From Cladosporium sp. IMV 00045 (lineage: Eukaryota > Ascomycota > Dothideomycetes > Cladosporiales > Cladosporiaceae): a DNA stretch of 64,000 bases. The stretch is from positions 1 to 64,000 of the forward strand of contig MSJI02000741.1 of assembly GCA_001931905.2 (NCBI GenBank). The letters run 5' to 3'. The notes beneath the pieces were generated by a model that saw nothing but the letters and a program-made list of their open reading frames with translations, was not told the DNA's origin and did not search any database. Of the stretch, positions 10,808 through 20,784 are shown piece after piece. Position 1 is the stretch's first letter; every line of letters begins with the position of its first letter. A program made the translations under genes and the position numbers.

Positions 10808-12078
10808 TCAATCTCCCCAAAGGCTCTTCACTGCCGGCGATGCCATGTTGTAGCCCTCCTCTTCTGGACCCGTCATATCCTGGAACCTGCCTACTGCTCG
10901 TCCATGGTTGAAGAGGAAGGAGGCGCTTATCAAGAGTTTAATCACGAAAACCAGAAACAGAGTGCCAGCTGCTTTGAGACTTACAGCTGCTCCAATGAGA
11001 CAGCCAGCAGCGTACGATGCAATGAAGCATAGCCGCCTGTTCCGCACTGGATTCCTGACAATCAGAACCTTTGGGTCATTGAGCACTGATACCTGATAGC
11101 TGTGTCAGCTCACTGAATTTTCCGTGCAGCTTCAAAAAACACTCACAATCGCGCCAGTAACCATGGCTGTATTCAGCTCAGCCAAACCCACCGTGACCGC
11201 CAGGCTGGTCTGTCCTGCAGCAGCGAAAGAGAGCAACGCTAAGATCACGAAAGCCAACAAGCTGCCGCTTTCGCCGAGACATTGAAAGTCTGCAACAGAG
11301 CCGCTATCAAGATCAAAATCGCCTGCACAAAAGTGCTGAAAAGCAGCCAGCTACGCTTCCGTACACGACCTCGGTGGGCGAGTTGTGCGAACGTAAAGCT
11401 ACCGACACAAAATCTATGGCCATGTCAACTCTACAAGACCCTCCGCTGCAAGGTTCATTCATGCTACGCACGTCAAGATCGAAACAACGACATTACCCTC
11501 GACCTTTGATCTTATATGCTTTTGGCCGGAAAGGTACATGGCGACGAAAAGGACGTTGCCTAAATTCAATTGTCAGCTTCGCGGGTCTGAGGCATTGCTA
11601 TAGCAAAGTCACATATCTCCTACCTGTCTGCTTAGTGGCGAATACGCGGTAGTTGAGGAAGGTCGCGACATCGAGAAGCCCAGTGACTATTGTCATCTGG
11701 AGCATGACGAAAGTGTCAGCAAGGAATCAAGTACGAGCGAGAGAACTTGGAAATTCTCATTCGCCTGATTCCCACGTACTATTCTCGTATATCAGCAGGA
11801 GCTCATGTTTCTACAGCAGAACTCAGCCAATAGCCAGGCTAACTTACCCGATAGCAATTGAGCCTCCAGCCATCCATCCTTCGCAACGTCTTGTGAAAGT
11901 AGCGTCATCTCATAGCAACCCAATTGGCAACGTAGAAGTGTGAAACAGCATTGGGATTCATGATAATCACCCATGCCGCATTAGGTGCCATGGTGCTTTG
12001 ACACAGAACAAAGGAATTAAATCAGGTAGTCGAGAATCTCCATTCGCTTCGACGTCAACAGTAGATCGAGAACTCATG
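10808..12078 (-). pseudogene. Decayed DUF1275 (YoaK-type) membrane-protein gene
   Basis: Translating the minus strand piecewise gives the ordered blocks of a DUF1275 membrane protein, but no single set of canonical introns joins them. From the putative ATG near 12078: APWHLMRH, then LSQDVAKDGWLEAQLL (about 11860-11910), then DTFVMLQMTIVTGLLDVATF through KQTG (about 11622-11715), NVLFVAMYLSGQK (near 11540), FTFAQLAHRGRV through ILILIAALLQ (about 11290-11400), GSLLAFVILALLSFAAAGQT through NTAMVTGAIV (about 11145-11275) and an intact C-terminus (10808-11095). The frame changes by one base between VSVA and FTFAQ (near 11400) and again between TFNVS and GSLLAF (near 11265). Neither shift is explained by a GT..AG intron. 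I read it as an inactivated gene; sequencing errors are the main alternative. Confidence 0.62.
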
Positions 12079-12333
12079 GTTTCTTTGTCTTACGTCTACA
12101 TAGGGGAAAAAGAACTTAACGCAGGCCTCTTTTGTACAGATGTTTTACTTTGATTTCAAGTTATCATCAGCCCTTGCCATACCTCTCACGGCTCGTGAAG
12201 TACAACTGCCTACCTACAAAAGATCACGTTGATCTATCCATACTGAAGTCCACGGCTAACAAAGAATTTGCAACATGCGAAGCTCCTAGCAGATTAATAT
12301 ATCACGATCAAACAAGAAGGTCATTAGCTCGAC

Positions 12334-13149
12334 CTACTCCTCAGGATAGACCATCTTCCTCGTCACGCCCCCATCAACAACAATCTCCGTCCCACTCACC
12401 CCCTCACTCTCACACAAATACTGCACAGCCCTTAGCACATCCTCAACCTTCCCCACCCGCCCAGTCAAATGCCACGCATGATCCGCCTCCCCAAGCCCAT
12501 CCTCCCATCTCCGCCCCTGCTCATCAGCTTCCTTGCACTCAATCTCCACATGAATCCACCCGGGCAGAATAGCATTGACACGCACTCCCTGAGGCGACAG
12601 GGAAACCGCCATGCTCTGAGAAAGACCCAGCAGTCCCGCTTTCGTAGCCGCGTACGCCTCGTTGTCCGGTTCAGACATGATAGCGCGCGTGGACGAGATG
12701 TGCACAATACTGCCGCCCACGGGTCGTGAGGCGGATTTGGCCAGCATGGGCGTGCAGTGTTGGCTCATGAGCATGGGGGCCGTGAGATTGGTTTCGAGAG
12801 AAGCGTTCCAGGTTTCCAAGGGCATGTTGGAGGCATTCGCGGCGCCCACGCCGGCGGTGTAGGCGGCGTTGTTGACGAGGACGTCGAGGTGGCCGTCGAA
12901 TAATTGGCGGGCTTTTTCGACGGCTGATTGGATTTCAGAGGGCTGGCGGAGGTTGCATGTTGTGGCGTCGAAGTCGCGGCCGCGGGTGCTGTTTTTGGAG
13001 AGTTTGCTGACGGTGTGGTCGAGCTCTTCTTTATTGTGGTCTAGGAAGAATACGCGATGGCCTGACTGGACCAGTTGACATGTCAGTCCACGACCGATTC
13101 CGCGGGCGCCGCCGGTGATCAGGTAGTTGCGTGCTGTTGTGGCCGACAT
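12334..13149 (-). CDS. Short-chain dehydrogenase/reductase (SDR)
   Basis: Intronless, 271 aa, classical SDR of normal length. It has the cofactor-binding TGGARGIG (12-19), the NNAA strand motif (93-96), Asn121 in ETNL, the catalytic Ser in HISSTRA (152/153) and the Tyr166-x-x-x-Lys170 pair (YAATK). The C-terminal GTEIVVDGGVTRKM closes the fold as in the FabG-like branch. Substrate cannot be predicted. The enzyme is probably cytosolic, with no signal or membrane segment. It lies beside the decayed DUF1275 gene and upstream of the DUF1330-like gene, which is transcribed away from it. No polyketide synthase, peptide synthetase or terpene synthase is nearby, so a metabolite cluster is not supported. 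Confidence 0.93.
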   Translation of the reverse strand: MSATTARNYLITGGARGIGRGLTCQLVQSGHRVFFLDHNKEELDHTVSKLSKNSTRGRDFDATTCNLRQPSEIQSAVEKARQLFDGHLDVLVNNAAYTAGVGAANASNMPLETWNASLETNLTAPMLMSQHCTPMLAKSASRPVGGSIVHISSTRAIMSEPDNEAYAATKAGLLGLSQSMAVSLSPQGVRVNAILPGWIHVEIECKEADEQGRRWEDGLGEADHAWHLTGRVGKVEDVLRAVQYLCESEGVSGTEIVVDGGVTRKMVYPEE

Positions 13150-13865
13150 GTTGATTTGGAGGGCCCTGTATTGATGTCACTCGTACATAGTATATGTACA
13201 GATGAATGTTGTGGTTGGTGCATGTCTACAAGAGATCTCTCCAAGAGAAACAACAAATGTTCATCTTCAATTGTCTTTTCCATTTCGTGAAGTGTGATGT
13301 CATGCGAATCGCAAGGTTGACGTTCGCGACGACAAACATCTTGTAAATGCATGTGTGTACGTATTTGTATCTTATATCATTGTAATAATAGACCGGCACA
13401 CTGGCTTGGCCAAAGAGGATTCCCTGTCTGGTCGTCAGTCTGGTCTTTGATGCACTCGTCACAATGCAAGGCATTTGTCGGCTCACGGGCTGATGAGACT
13501 TCGAAGGATTCATGACCTCGCGTCGAGGTCGAATCCTGCGACCGAATCCATCGATTCTTACGCCCGTAGGTCATCTAGCATGATCGGATGCAGAGCCACA
13601 CACCGATAACAGATTCATAAGCCATGCCAGCCAGCATTGACGGTGTCCAGAAAAGGGCATCAGTACACCATGTTGGCTGCATCACTTTCCAGGGCATGTC
13701 GCCAGCAACGAGCAGAATCTATTGGTCATCGTAGACTCAGAAAAGCATAAGTAGACCTTGATATCCCATCCGATCGAAAAATACGACTCACCACAGAATC
13801 AAGCATTCAAAGCAACTTGAGATCGAGCACTCAAGATACAACAAAACCGAACCCCCCAAAACAAA
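13150..13865. promoter_or_regulatory. Divergent upstream region, SDR and DUF1330-like gene
   Basis: 716 bp between two divergent starts. No gene is visible. The last 60 bases before 13866 are A/C-rich (caacaaaaccgaacccccc), typical of a fungal 5' leader. Confidence 0.5.
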
Positions 13866-14735
13866 ATGGCGCCTGTCACCTTCCACCTCATCTCAGTCTC
13901 GGACGAGGCATCCTTCAAGGACACCATCCGCTCGTTGCCCACCTCTGAGCGACCTTATTATGTCGGACACTGTGAGCACTGGATGCACAGCCCCAAGACA
14001 TCTCTCGATGCCTTAACCGGGCCAGGAACAGAAATGCACAAATGGGACTACCTCATCATCGCAAACTCCTCATCCAACAACCCCCCCGAGCTCCCCACCT
14101 ACATCCTCTCCCAAGCCACCTCGCACTGGTCCATCGCCGCCTCAGTCGACGATACTTCACTCTCCACCCTCCCCGAAAGCAACACCAAACGCGCCACCGC
14201 CACCCCACCCCATCTCCCACCAGGCTGGAGCCCCACCGACCCCTCCGGCATCCACGCCTCCCAACCCCCACCCGACCTCGAAGCCTCCCTCGCCCTCTCC
14301 GCCATCCCCCTCGGCGCACCGAAAACCGCCCCTCCCACAGGCCTCAAAACTTTCATTACAAACTTCACCACGCACCATCCTGGCCCCGTAAGCATGCTCA
14401 ACCTCGTCGCCTGCAACCCCGGCCGCCGCCAGGATTTCTTCGGCTACGTGGCCGAGTTCAGCAACTCCATCGGCTCGCGCTAGGGCGGCGAGCCGCAGTT
14501 CTTCGGCACGGGAGTGACGGATTGGTCGTCGCGGGTTGCTGAGGGAAGTGAAGTCGCGGATCCGGAGAGGGGAGGGAGCGGCGTTTGGGAGGATGTCGCC
14601 CTCGTTTGGTATCCGAGTTTGTGGCATTTTGCCAAGCTGTTGGATGATCCGGATTATGCTGAGGCGGATAGGAGGTTTAAGGTGGGGGTGCTGAGGGATA
14701 ATCCCATTTTGTGCTGTACGCCTGTTGAGTTGTGA
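13866..14735 (+). pseudogene. DUF1330-like protein gene interrupted by one in-frame TAG
   Basis: The frame runs 205 codons to a TAG at 14481-14483 and then continues, with no shift, for 83 more codons to the TGA at 14733-14735. The downstream part (FGTGVTDWSSR, EDVALVWYPSLWHFAKLL, RDNPILCCTPVEL) is a coherent continuation of the ferredoxin-like dimeric barrel seen upstream (MAPVTFHLISVSD, GPVSMLNLVACNPGRRQDF). The TAG stands between SIGSR and GGE, where related proteins usually have an aromatic residue, so TAC or TAT to TAG is the likely change. No intron with GT..AG ends was seen that removes it. It could be a fresh null allele, a sequencing error or, less likely, readthrough. Function unknown. 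Confidence 0.7.
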
Positions 14736-15599
14736 AAGAGGATAGTGGAAGTGGGAGGAGTGGTGATGATGCAGATGGGTAGTTAGTAATGTGTTTCCGT
14801 TTCAAGGGATGATCATTCGTTAGTCGGGGTTTTGGATGCGTTGTGTTCTTGTTCTCCTTCTCGTTGACAGGCAGGTAAATGGAATCCGTCCGATTTCTCA
14901 CCATTAGAGAAGATTTTTAAATATACTACACTCGATAGCATCAGCATCAATGAAGCGGATTATAAAAAATTGTTTCCATTCATCAGTGTATCACCTGTTT
15001 CGGCTTGCAATGTCGCGCCTTATGAGTTGATAGCATTCGATGGGGGGTTCCTTGAAAACGACTTCGATAGACAGAGGGACGTGATGATTCGAGACGTGAT
15101 CAACCTGCATGCGTCGCTACGTCGAAGCCTGTAGTGACATAAAACAACAGGCAATTGATGTTATGGCGGTGCTCTCAAATCGTTCAGTACGCAAGTGCTC
15201 TATTGAGCTCTCGCAATAAACAACATGGCCCAGCTTGAAAATCATGAAATTAAGACGATGTAGTCGAAAAAACCCACCAACAATGTTCAATCAAATCGGC
15301 AAGTTCACGAGACGAGCAGAACAGTAGATCTCTGATGGATGCGCGTTTCCTGCACGAGCGTTACCTAGGTCGATAGTAAAACCCCCCTCACCCGGAGTCC
15401 GAATGCTGCCCCCACCACCAACGAATGGGTCATCATCGACCGAGGCGGAAGAGAGAGAGCACACCTGTCAAACTATATTTCTCTGGTAATAATAGTACAT
15501 GTGTATATTACATATATAGTCTTTTAGATCACCCGTATCATCCACTTCTACACATTTTCAAATCCCAAATAGAAGGAGAACTACACAAACCACACAAAA
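14736..15599. other. Spacer upstream of the cupin gene
   Basis: 864 bp, AT-richer than its surroundings, without a supported gene. It should contain the cupin promoter. Confidence 0.5.
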
Positions 15600-16196
15600 A
15601 TGCCTTCCGACAACCGCAAGCCCACGCCGGGCCAAATCCCACAAGACCTCCCCGGCCCGACCGCCTACCTGACTGGGCACGACGACGCGACCGGCAAAGC
15701 GATCATCCACGCCACGCGCCCCGTCGTCTTCCACCAGTACGACGAGCAGAAACTCGGCATGGGCGTGGCGTACACGACGCAGTTCCCGCCCGACCTCAAC
15801 GCCAACGCCGACGTCGCCGCGCACGACGAGAAAATGGCCGCGTCGGGCGGCAAGTTGGGCCTCGTGTCCGGCGGCGGCACGGTGCTGCGCTACGTCGATT
15901 TCGCCCCGGGGTATACGTGCATGATGCACCGCACGCAGTCGGTGGATTACGGTATTGTGCTGGAAGGGCAGATTGAGAGTGTGCTGGATTCGGGACAGAC
16001 GCAGTTGATGGGTAGGGGCGATGTCATGGTGCAGCGGGCGACGATGCACGCGTGGAGGAACCCGAGCGACACGGAGTGGGCGAGGATGATTTTCTGTTTG
16101 CAGGACTGCAAGCCGCTGTTTGTGGGCGGGCAGCGGTTTGGGGAGAATCTTGGGCGCGGTACTGAGGGTGTACCAGCGAGTGGGAATGATGTTTGA
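15600..16196 (+). CDS. Small cupin-domain protein
   Basis: Intronless, 198 aa. The single cupin barrel lies at about residues 92-170. Motif 1 is degenerate (GYTCMMHRTQSVDYGIVLEG), with His110 as the clearest metal ligand. Motif 2 supplies His150 (MVQRATMHAWRN). Cupin proteins of this size act as isomerases, decarboxylases or accessory enzymes of oxidative pathways; none of these can be chosen from sequence. There is no signal peptide. The gene is convergent with COX11, with about 110 bp between stops. The preceding leader is A/C-rich. Confidence 0.88.
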   Translation: MPSDNRKPTPGQIPQDLPGPTAYLTGHDDATGKAIIHATRPVVFHQYDEQKLGMGVAYTTQFPPDLNANADVAAHDEKMAASGGKLGLVSGGGTVLRYVDFAPGYTCMMHRTQSVDYGIVLEGQIESVLDSGQTQLMGRGDVMVQRATMHAWRNPSDTEWARMIFCLQDCKPLFVGGQRFGENLGRGTEGVPASGNDV

Positions 16197-16304
16197 GGTG
16201 AGGTGAGATGTGTAGAGAAAGGTGCAGGTCGTGCTGCACGGGAAGAAGACTTTCGAGAAGAACTAGTGGACAAGAGTGATCGTACAAGTCGAGTATACAT
16301 TTGA

Positions 16305-17195
16305 TCACGCCCCAGGTATGGGCGAAAGGTGGCCTTCCTTGTCGTATTTCGCTTCTGCATCGTTGTTAGCTATCGTCTCTGGTACGGAGGCAACAGATGG
16401 CCTAGCAGCTCAGTTACCGCCATGCCACTGCAACTGCGAGAACTTACTGAAAAACGTGTAGTTCAGAGTAATAGTATCAATACCCTTCATAGCAGGATCC
16501 TTCAAGAACTCCGGATCAATGTAGAAGAAAACCGGCATATCCACCGTCTCGCCCTTGTTCAACCTCTGCTCCTCGAAGCAGAAACACTGAATCTTGCTGA
16601 AGTACGGCGCGACCTGGCCCGGTGTGACGCTGTACGTGGCGACGCCGATGACATCCTCATCGCTCTTGTTGGTGGCCGTGTAGAAAGCCAGCGCCGTCTC
16701 GCCCGGCAGCACTCGCACCTCGCGCTGCTGCGGTGTGAATTTCCAGGGCAGCACGTCGGACGTCGAGCCTTGGAAGGTGATGCGCAGGCGTCGGGAAGAT
16801 GTCACGGGCGTCAGTTTCGCGGCGATGTCTTCTTCTCCGTTGTTCGAGGCGTGGACTGAGGATTGGATCGGTGTGCCTCCCCAGCCGGTTTGCTGGCAGA
16901 TGGTTTTGTACAGTGGTACGGAGCCGTAGGATAAGGCGACGGTGCCGAGGATGATGGACAGGGTGTAGTAGATGGTGTTCTCGTTGCGCTTGTCGAATTG
17001 CTTCCGTACGTCGGCCATGTTGGGCGTGGCATTCTGGCGGGATCGTTGCGAGGTTTGGACGAGGCGGGATTGTTGCTGGTGCTGAGGACGGAAGAATGTT
17101 CGCTGGCGGAGGAGGGCGCGGGTGCATGAGTTGCACGTGTAGGATGTGCGGTTCATGGCGAGATCGAGGAGACTGCGGTAGCGTGGAGGAGCCAT
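16305..17195 (-). CDS. COX11: Cytochrome c oxidase assembly protein Cox11
   Basis: Two exons, complement(join(16305..16354, 16448..17195)), 265 aa. It inserts copper into the CuB site of Cox1 at the mitochondrial inner membrane. A basic N-terminal presequence (about 1-60) is followed by one membrane segment (about 75-97, YYTLSIILGTVALSYGSVPLY). The conserved GWGGTP motif and the copper-binding CFCFEEQ motif follow, then DMPVFFYIDPEF. The 93-nt intron (GTAAGT..GCAG) lies inside the last conserved block, and splicing gives YTFFKAKYDKEGHLS at the C-terminus. Without it the protein would end abnormally in SQLQWHGGN. Divergent from HIT1. Confidence 0.95.
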
Positions 17196-17454
17196 TGTGG
17201 GTGGTAGAGGTTGGTGATGGTGGTTCGAACAATTAACCCGTCTGTAGGTTCTCGAGGCTCGTCATGCAACTTTCGGAGGAGCGAGAGCTCTCGCCGCAGT
17301 CGCGCTCGAGTCCGCCCGCTTTCACATGCTTTTACAACAACGCTTCTTTCTCTCGCCTCGAACGCCAAATCTTTCTTAACCGAAAGATCCGCTTCGCAAA
17401 TGCCTCCCATCGCCTGCTGTACATAAGCAGCAGAACAATGCGTCATCAACAGCC
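17196..17454. promoter_or_regulatory. Compact bidirectional promoter, COX11/HIT1
   Basis: Only 259 bp separate the two start codons, so this interval must carry both promoters and both leaders. It contains alternating GC-rich and T-rich tracts. No binding site can be named with confidence. Confidence 0.6.
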
Positions 17455-18170
17455 ATGGCAATTCCCTGCGGCGTCTGCCACGAGGCAGACTCAAAGTACA
17501 AATGCCCTACCTGCGAGCTGAGATAGTAAGTCGCCTTCCACCAGCACTTCTCTTCCACAAAACCCTCTAACACAATTCCCCTCTCAGCTGCTCGATCAAA
17601 TGCTACAAACCACACAAAGCCTCCCACGAAGCCGACGGCACCAACGCGCCTAAACCCTCCCCATCCGCCCATCCAGTAGTAGACCGACCAGGCACGAAGC
17701 AACGCACCGCAAAACCCGACTTCACCACTTTAGCCTCCGACCCGGAATTCCAACGCCTGCTCACTCGCTATCCGACTTTGCACGCCCAACTCGGCGCCGT
17801 CTACGGCTTGACGCTCGACCCTGGACCAGCTGAAGAGCGCAGCTGGAATCGAGCCCCGCTGCCGTCGCTGGAGAGGCCGCATTCGTTCAACTACCGCGGT
17901 AGGGGACGGGGGAGGGGAGGTCGGGGAGGGAGAGGTGGTGCACGAGGAGGAGGGAAATTTGAGGAGCCGGAAGAGAGGCAGCGCGGGGTTTGGACGAGGG
18001 AGAAGGGGGATAAGGAGGCGCTTTCGGTGGTTAAAACGATGAGGGGTGGGAGGGAGGATGATGATCGTGCGGAGGGGGTGAGGGAGTTTGTCAGGTTGGT
18101 GGGGATGAGGTTTGGTGGCGGTGGTGAGGCAGATGAGGACGGGGGTGGAGAGGATGCTATGGTTTTGTGA
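17455..18170 (+). CDS. HIT1: HIT-type zinc-finger protein, Hit1/ZNHIT3-like
   Basis: Two exons, join(17455..17525, 17588..18170), 217 aa. The 62-nt intron (GTAAGT..TCAG) splits the zinc finger, and splicing restores CGVC, KYKCPTC and YCSIKCYKPHKASH, the zinc ligands of the HIT finger (residues about 4-38). Hit1/ZNHIT3 proteins help assemble box C/D snoRNPs together with Rsa1/NUFIP. After a Pro-rich linker comes a conserved helical block (LASDPEFQRLLTRYPTLHAQL). The middle carries an RGG-type glycine/arginine run (about 135-152), and the tail is acidic. The RGG run is longer than I would expect for the family and suggests RNA binding. Assignment to Hit1 rather than another HIT-finger protein rests on the finger and size. 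Confidence 0.85.
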
Positions 18171-18552
18171 GTTGATGGTGGTGTTGGCAATGGATGCGCC
18201 TTGAAGTCACACCGTTGTTGCGAAACCCTCTTTGCCAAAGAAGGCCGGCTCATGTCGAGCGAGGCAGCACAGATGGCATCCAGGAAAGAGAACACCACAG
18301 GTTGTGGTTTCGAGCACCTGAAATTTGAAGGGATGTTCTTGAAGAAAAATATCTGAAACGCCATTCCTTAGGCCAAGTGCCAGGTCAAAATCTCCTAAAT
18401 GCAACGCAACAAACAAAGGATGTCGTTAAGGAAGATCAATCTTTCAACTCCGAAAGCGATCTACGCAAATGTGGATCAAACAGCACGAAAGGCAGAGCAC
18501 ATGTATCAAAACACTTTGCAATCATGGGCTGTACAATTTCCGATCCCACTTC
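18171..18552. other. Spacer between convergent HIT1 and HMG-CoA lyase genes
   Basis: 382 bp between two convergent stops, presumably 3' untranslated regions. Nothing else was seen. Confidence 0.5.
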
Positions 18553-19698
18553 TCAAGCACTCTCCCTCCTCAGCCTGCTCAACGTAGCCTTCCCGGCGCT
18601 CGAGCTATTCGGCTTCCCAATCTCCCCCGTAATCCAATCCCCAATCCTGCTCACCTCGTCCAGATCGATCCCCGTCTTGGCCCCTAGAGAATGCAGGGTG
18701 TAAACCAAATCCTCCGTGGCAACATTCCCCGTCGCACCAGGCGAATACGGACAGCCACCCAAACCCCCCACCGCCGAATCGAAAGTCCTCACGCCGTGCT
18801 CCAGCGAAATGATCGTGTTGACCAGCGCCTGCCCGAACGTGTCGTGGAAGTGCAACGCCAGATCCTCGCTGCGAATCCCCGCCTCCTTCAGCGTCTGCAG
18901 CAGCTTGCGCGTGCGCGGCGCGGTCCCCATGCCCGTCGTGTCGGCCACGGAGATCTCGTCCGCGCCCATCTCGAGCAGGCTGGCGGCGATGTCCGCCACG
19001 CGGTGCGGGTCGACGTCCGGTCCTTCGAAGGGGCAGCCCAGCGCCACGGAGATGTAGGCGCGCACATTGTAGCCGGCTTCGCGGCAGGAGGTCATGAGGG
19101 GGGCGAAGCGGGCGAGGGATTCTTGCACGCTGCAGTTGGTGTTTTTCTGCGAGAAGGATTCGGTGGCGGCCATGAAGATGGATACTTCGTGGGTTTGTCC
19201 GCTGGGTGCTTTGGGTGAGGGCATGGAGTTTGGGTCCTGGCTGCTGGTGTTCATTGCTGGGCTGGGGTCTTCAGATGGTGAAGGTGGTGGGGTTGGGTAG
19301 GCGTCTGATGGGGAAGCGTCCATGGTCTTGAAGTAGTTTTCTAAGCCTTTCACATTAGGGAGTAGCCATTGGTATGTGATATTGTGAGGTGCTTTTGGAG
19401 GGTTTGACAGAATGCTGGAGAGGACCTGGTCGGATGCTGCCATTTGAGGGACCCATTTCGGGTGGACGAAGCTGCCCGCTTCGATCGTCTCAACGCCGGT
19501 GCTTGCCAGCCGTCTCACAAGTTCTATCTTCGTTTCGACGGGTATGCTTGTCTTCTCGTTTTGCAAGCCATCTCTTGGGCCAACCTCTACGATTCTAACA
19601 TGGTCGTTTGCTACCGAGGTTCGTGGAGAGACAGAGAAGCTTCGGCGACCAGCGGGACGTAGGAGATTGGAAAGGCGGTGGCGGAAGAGAGGCGTCAT
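18553..19698 (-). CDS. Hydroxymethylglutaryl-CoA lyase
   Basis: Intronless, 381 aa. It cleaves HMG-CoA to acetyl-CoA and acetoacetate at the end of leucine degradation. The N-terminus is basic and Ser-rich (FRHRLSNLLRPAGRRSFSVS), a likely mitochondrial presequence. The DRE-TIM barrel starts at VRIVEVGPRDGLQNEK. The metal and base motifs follow (FHDTFGQALVNT), then the active-site loop GGLGGCPYSPGATGN with catalytic Cys316. A Pro/Ser/Asp-rich insertion of about 45 residues (about 127-172) separates the early barrel from HEVSIFMAATESFSQKNTN and is absent from bacterial enzymes. Divergent from the CUE-like gene. Confidence 0.95.
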   Translation of the reverse strand: MTPLFRHRLSNLLRPAGRRSFSVSPRTSVANDHVRIVEVGPRDGLQNEKTSIPVETKIELVRRLASTGVETIEAGSFVHPKWVPQMAASDQVLSSILSNPPKAPHNITYQWLLPNVKGLENYFKTMDASPSDAYPTPPPSPSEDPSPAMNTSSQDPNSMPSPKAPSGQTHEVSIFMAATESFSQKNTNCSVQESLARFAPLMTSCREAGYNVRAYISVALGCPFEGPDVDPHRVADIAASLLEMGADEISVADTTGMGTAPRTRKLLQTLKEAGIRSEDLALHFHDTFGQALVNTIISLEHGVRTFDSAVGGLGGCPYSPGATGNVATEDLVYTLHSLGAKTGIDLDEVSRIGDWITGEIGKPNSSSAGKATLSRLRRESA

Positions 19699-20114
19699 GG
19701 CTCCTGATGCATGCCAGGTGTGGCCAGTACAAGGTAGCGGAGTGAGTTGGTGAGTGGTAAGAGACAGACCAGAGCTCTATAGAATGTGATGTCCTCGCAA
19801 TGGTCCTTCGGCCCTTGGAGCTTGGGATGTCGACCACGGCCAAAGCCGATCTTATGCGGGGAAGAAGCAGGAGCAGAAGCCGAGAGCCAGTCAGCGAGCG
19901 TAGTGCAACGCAGTCCAGCTTGCAGCCACCTTTGTGACGCAGCTTGTGGCGTAGAGAGACAGCAGCACAGAGTGGACCACCTCGCCTCATCACGCTAGGC
20001 AAACATATATCAAAGAATCTCTTCTCCTTGAAGTCCCCTTCTGCCAGGAAACAACAAGAAAAGGTCTCATCACAGCTACCTCCTCACCAGCAGTGATACT
20101 ACCAACCCACCAAA
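19699..20114. promoter_or_regulatory. Divergent upstream region, HMG-CoA lyase and CUE-like gene
   Basis: 416 bp between two divergent starts. The part next to 20115 is A/C-rich and pyrimidine-rich, like other leaders here. No specific site was assigned. Confidence 0.5.
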
Positions 20115-20669
20115 ATGTCCAACTACAACAATACCAACAACGACGACAACCCGTGGGCCGACCCAGCAAGGGACAACCTCCGCCCACCCCAAAACCAACA
20201 ATCCCAAAACCTCGCCAGCAACAACAGCAACAACCCCTTCTACCAACAATCCGCCTCCCCCAACCCGTGGCAACTAGGCCAAGAAAACACCTACGCGCCA
20301 CCCCCCGGCCCACCACCAGGCTACAACCACCCCCAAGGACAAGGACAAGCACATGGTCAGACGACCCAACCCTGGTCCCAGCAACAACAACAAGACTACC
20401 CAACCCCCGGCCTCCCCCCACGCACCCAAACTAGCACTTTCAACGAAAGCGACTTCATCCCGGCCTCCGAGCGCGGCGAGCAGCGCGAGGCCATGGAGCA
20501 GTTCGAAATCACCAATTCGCGACCCCAGTCGACGGACGATAAGAATATCGAGACCCTGCAGGGCGAGTTCCCGGGTTTGGACGGCAGTCTGGTCGCGGCG
20601 ATTTATATGGATTCCAAGCAGATGGGGGCCGTGAGGGAGATGTTGGGGGAGCTTGGTGGGGGGAAGTGA
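20115..20669 (+). CDS. CUE-like domain protein with Asn/Gln/Pro-rich N-terminus
   Basis: Intronless, 184 aa. The first 100 residues are low-complexity (Asn, Gln, Pro, Gly) and probably disordered, with two NPW repeats (DDNPWADP, SPNPWQLG). Residues about 140-180 (IETLQGEFPGLDGSLVAAIY through REMLGELGG) match the three-helix pattern of CUE-type ubiquitin-binding domains: an FP pair in helix 1, and a Leu pair in helix 3 (EMLGEL). A ubiquitin-linked adaptor role is inferred from that resemblance. There are no catalytic motifs or membrane segments. Confidence 0.82.
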   Translation: MSNYNNTNNDDNPWADPARDNLRPPQNQQSQNLASNNSNNPFYQQSASPNPWQLGQENTYAPPPGPPPGYNHPQGQGQAHGQTTQPWSQQQQQDYPTPGLPPRTQTSTFNESDFIPASERGEQREAMEQFEITNSRPQSTDDKNIETLQGEFPGLDGSLVAAIYMDSKQMGAVREMLGELGGGK

Positions 20670-20671
20670 GG

Positions 20672-20695
20672 GAGTGAGTGAGTGAGTGAGTGAGG
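20672..20695. repeat. (GAGT)n microsatellite
   Basis: About six copies of GAGT start three bases after the stop codon of the CUE-like gene. Confidence 0.85.
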
Positions 20696-20735
20696 GTGGT
20701 CTGCATTGGGGGGTTGGGTTTGAGGAGCAGGTTTT

Positions 20736-20784
20736 GGATGGATGGATGGATGGATCGATGGATGGATGGGATGGGATGGGATTT
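20736..20784. repeat. (GGAT)n microsatellite, imperfect
   Basis: GGAT copies are broken by one GGATC and pass into a GGGAT pentamer run. Confidence 0.85.

Noticed and set aside
13510..13575. tRNA-like B-box (ggtcgaatcc)
   Set aside because: No matching A-box, acceptor stem or cloverleaf could be drawn around it.
12334..16196. Secondary-metabolite cluster (SDR, DUF1330-like, cupin)
   Set aside because: There is no core synthase, transporter or cluster regulator in the interval, and housekeeping genes flank it closely.
20672..20784. CRISPR-like or minisatellite array
   Set aside because: The repeats are simple tetranucleotide and pentanucleotide runs without spacers, in a eukaryotic genome.
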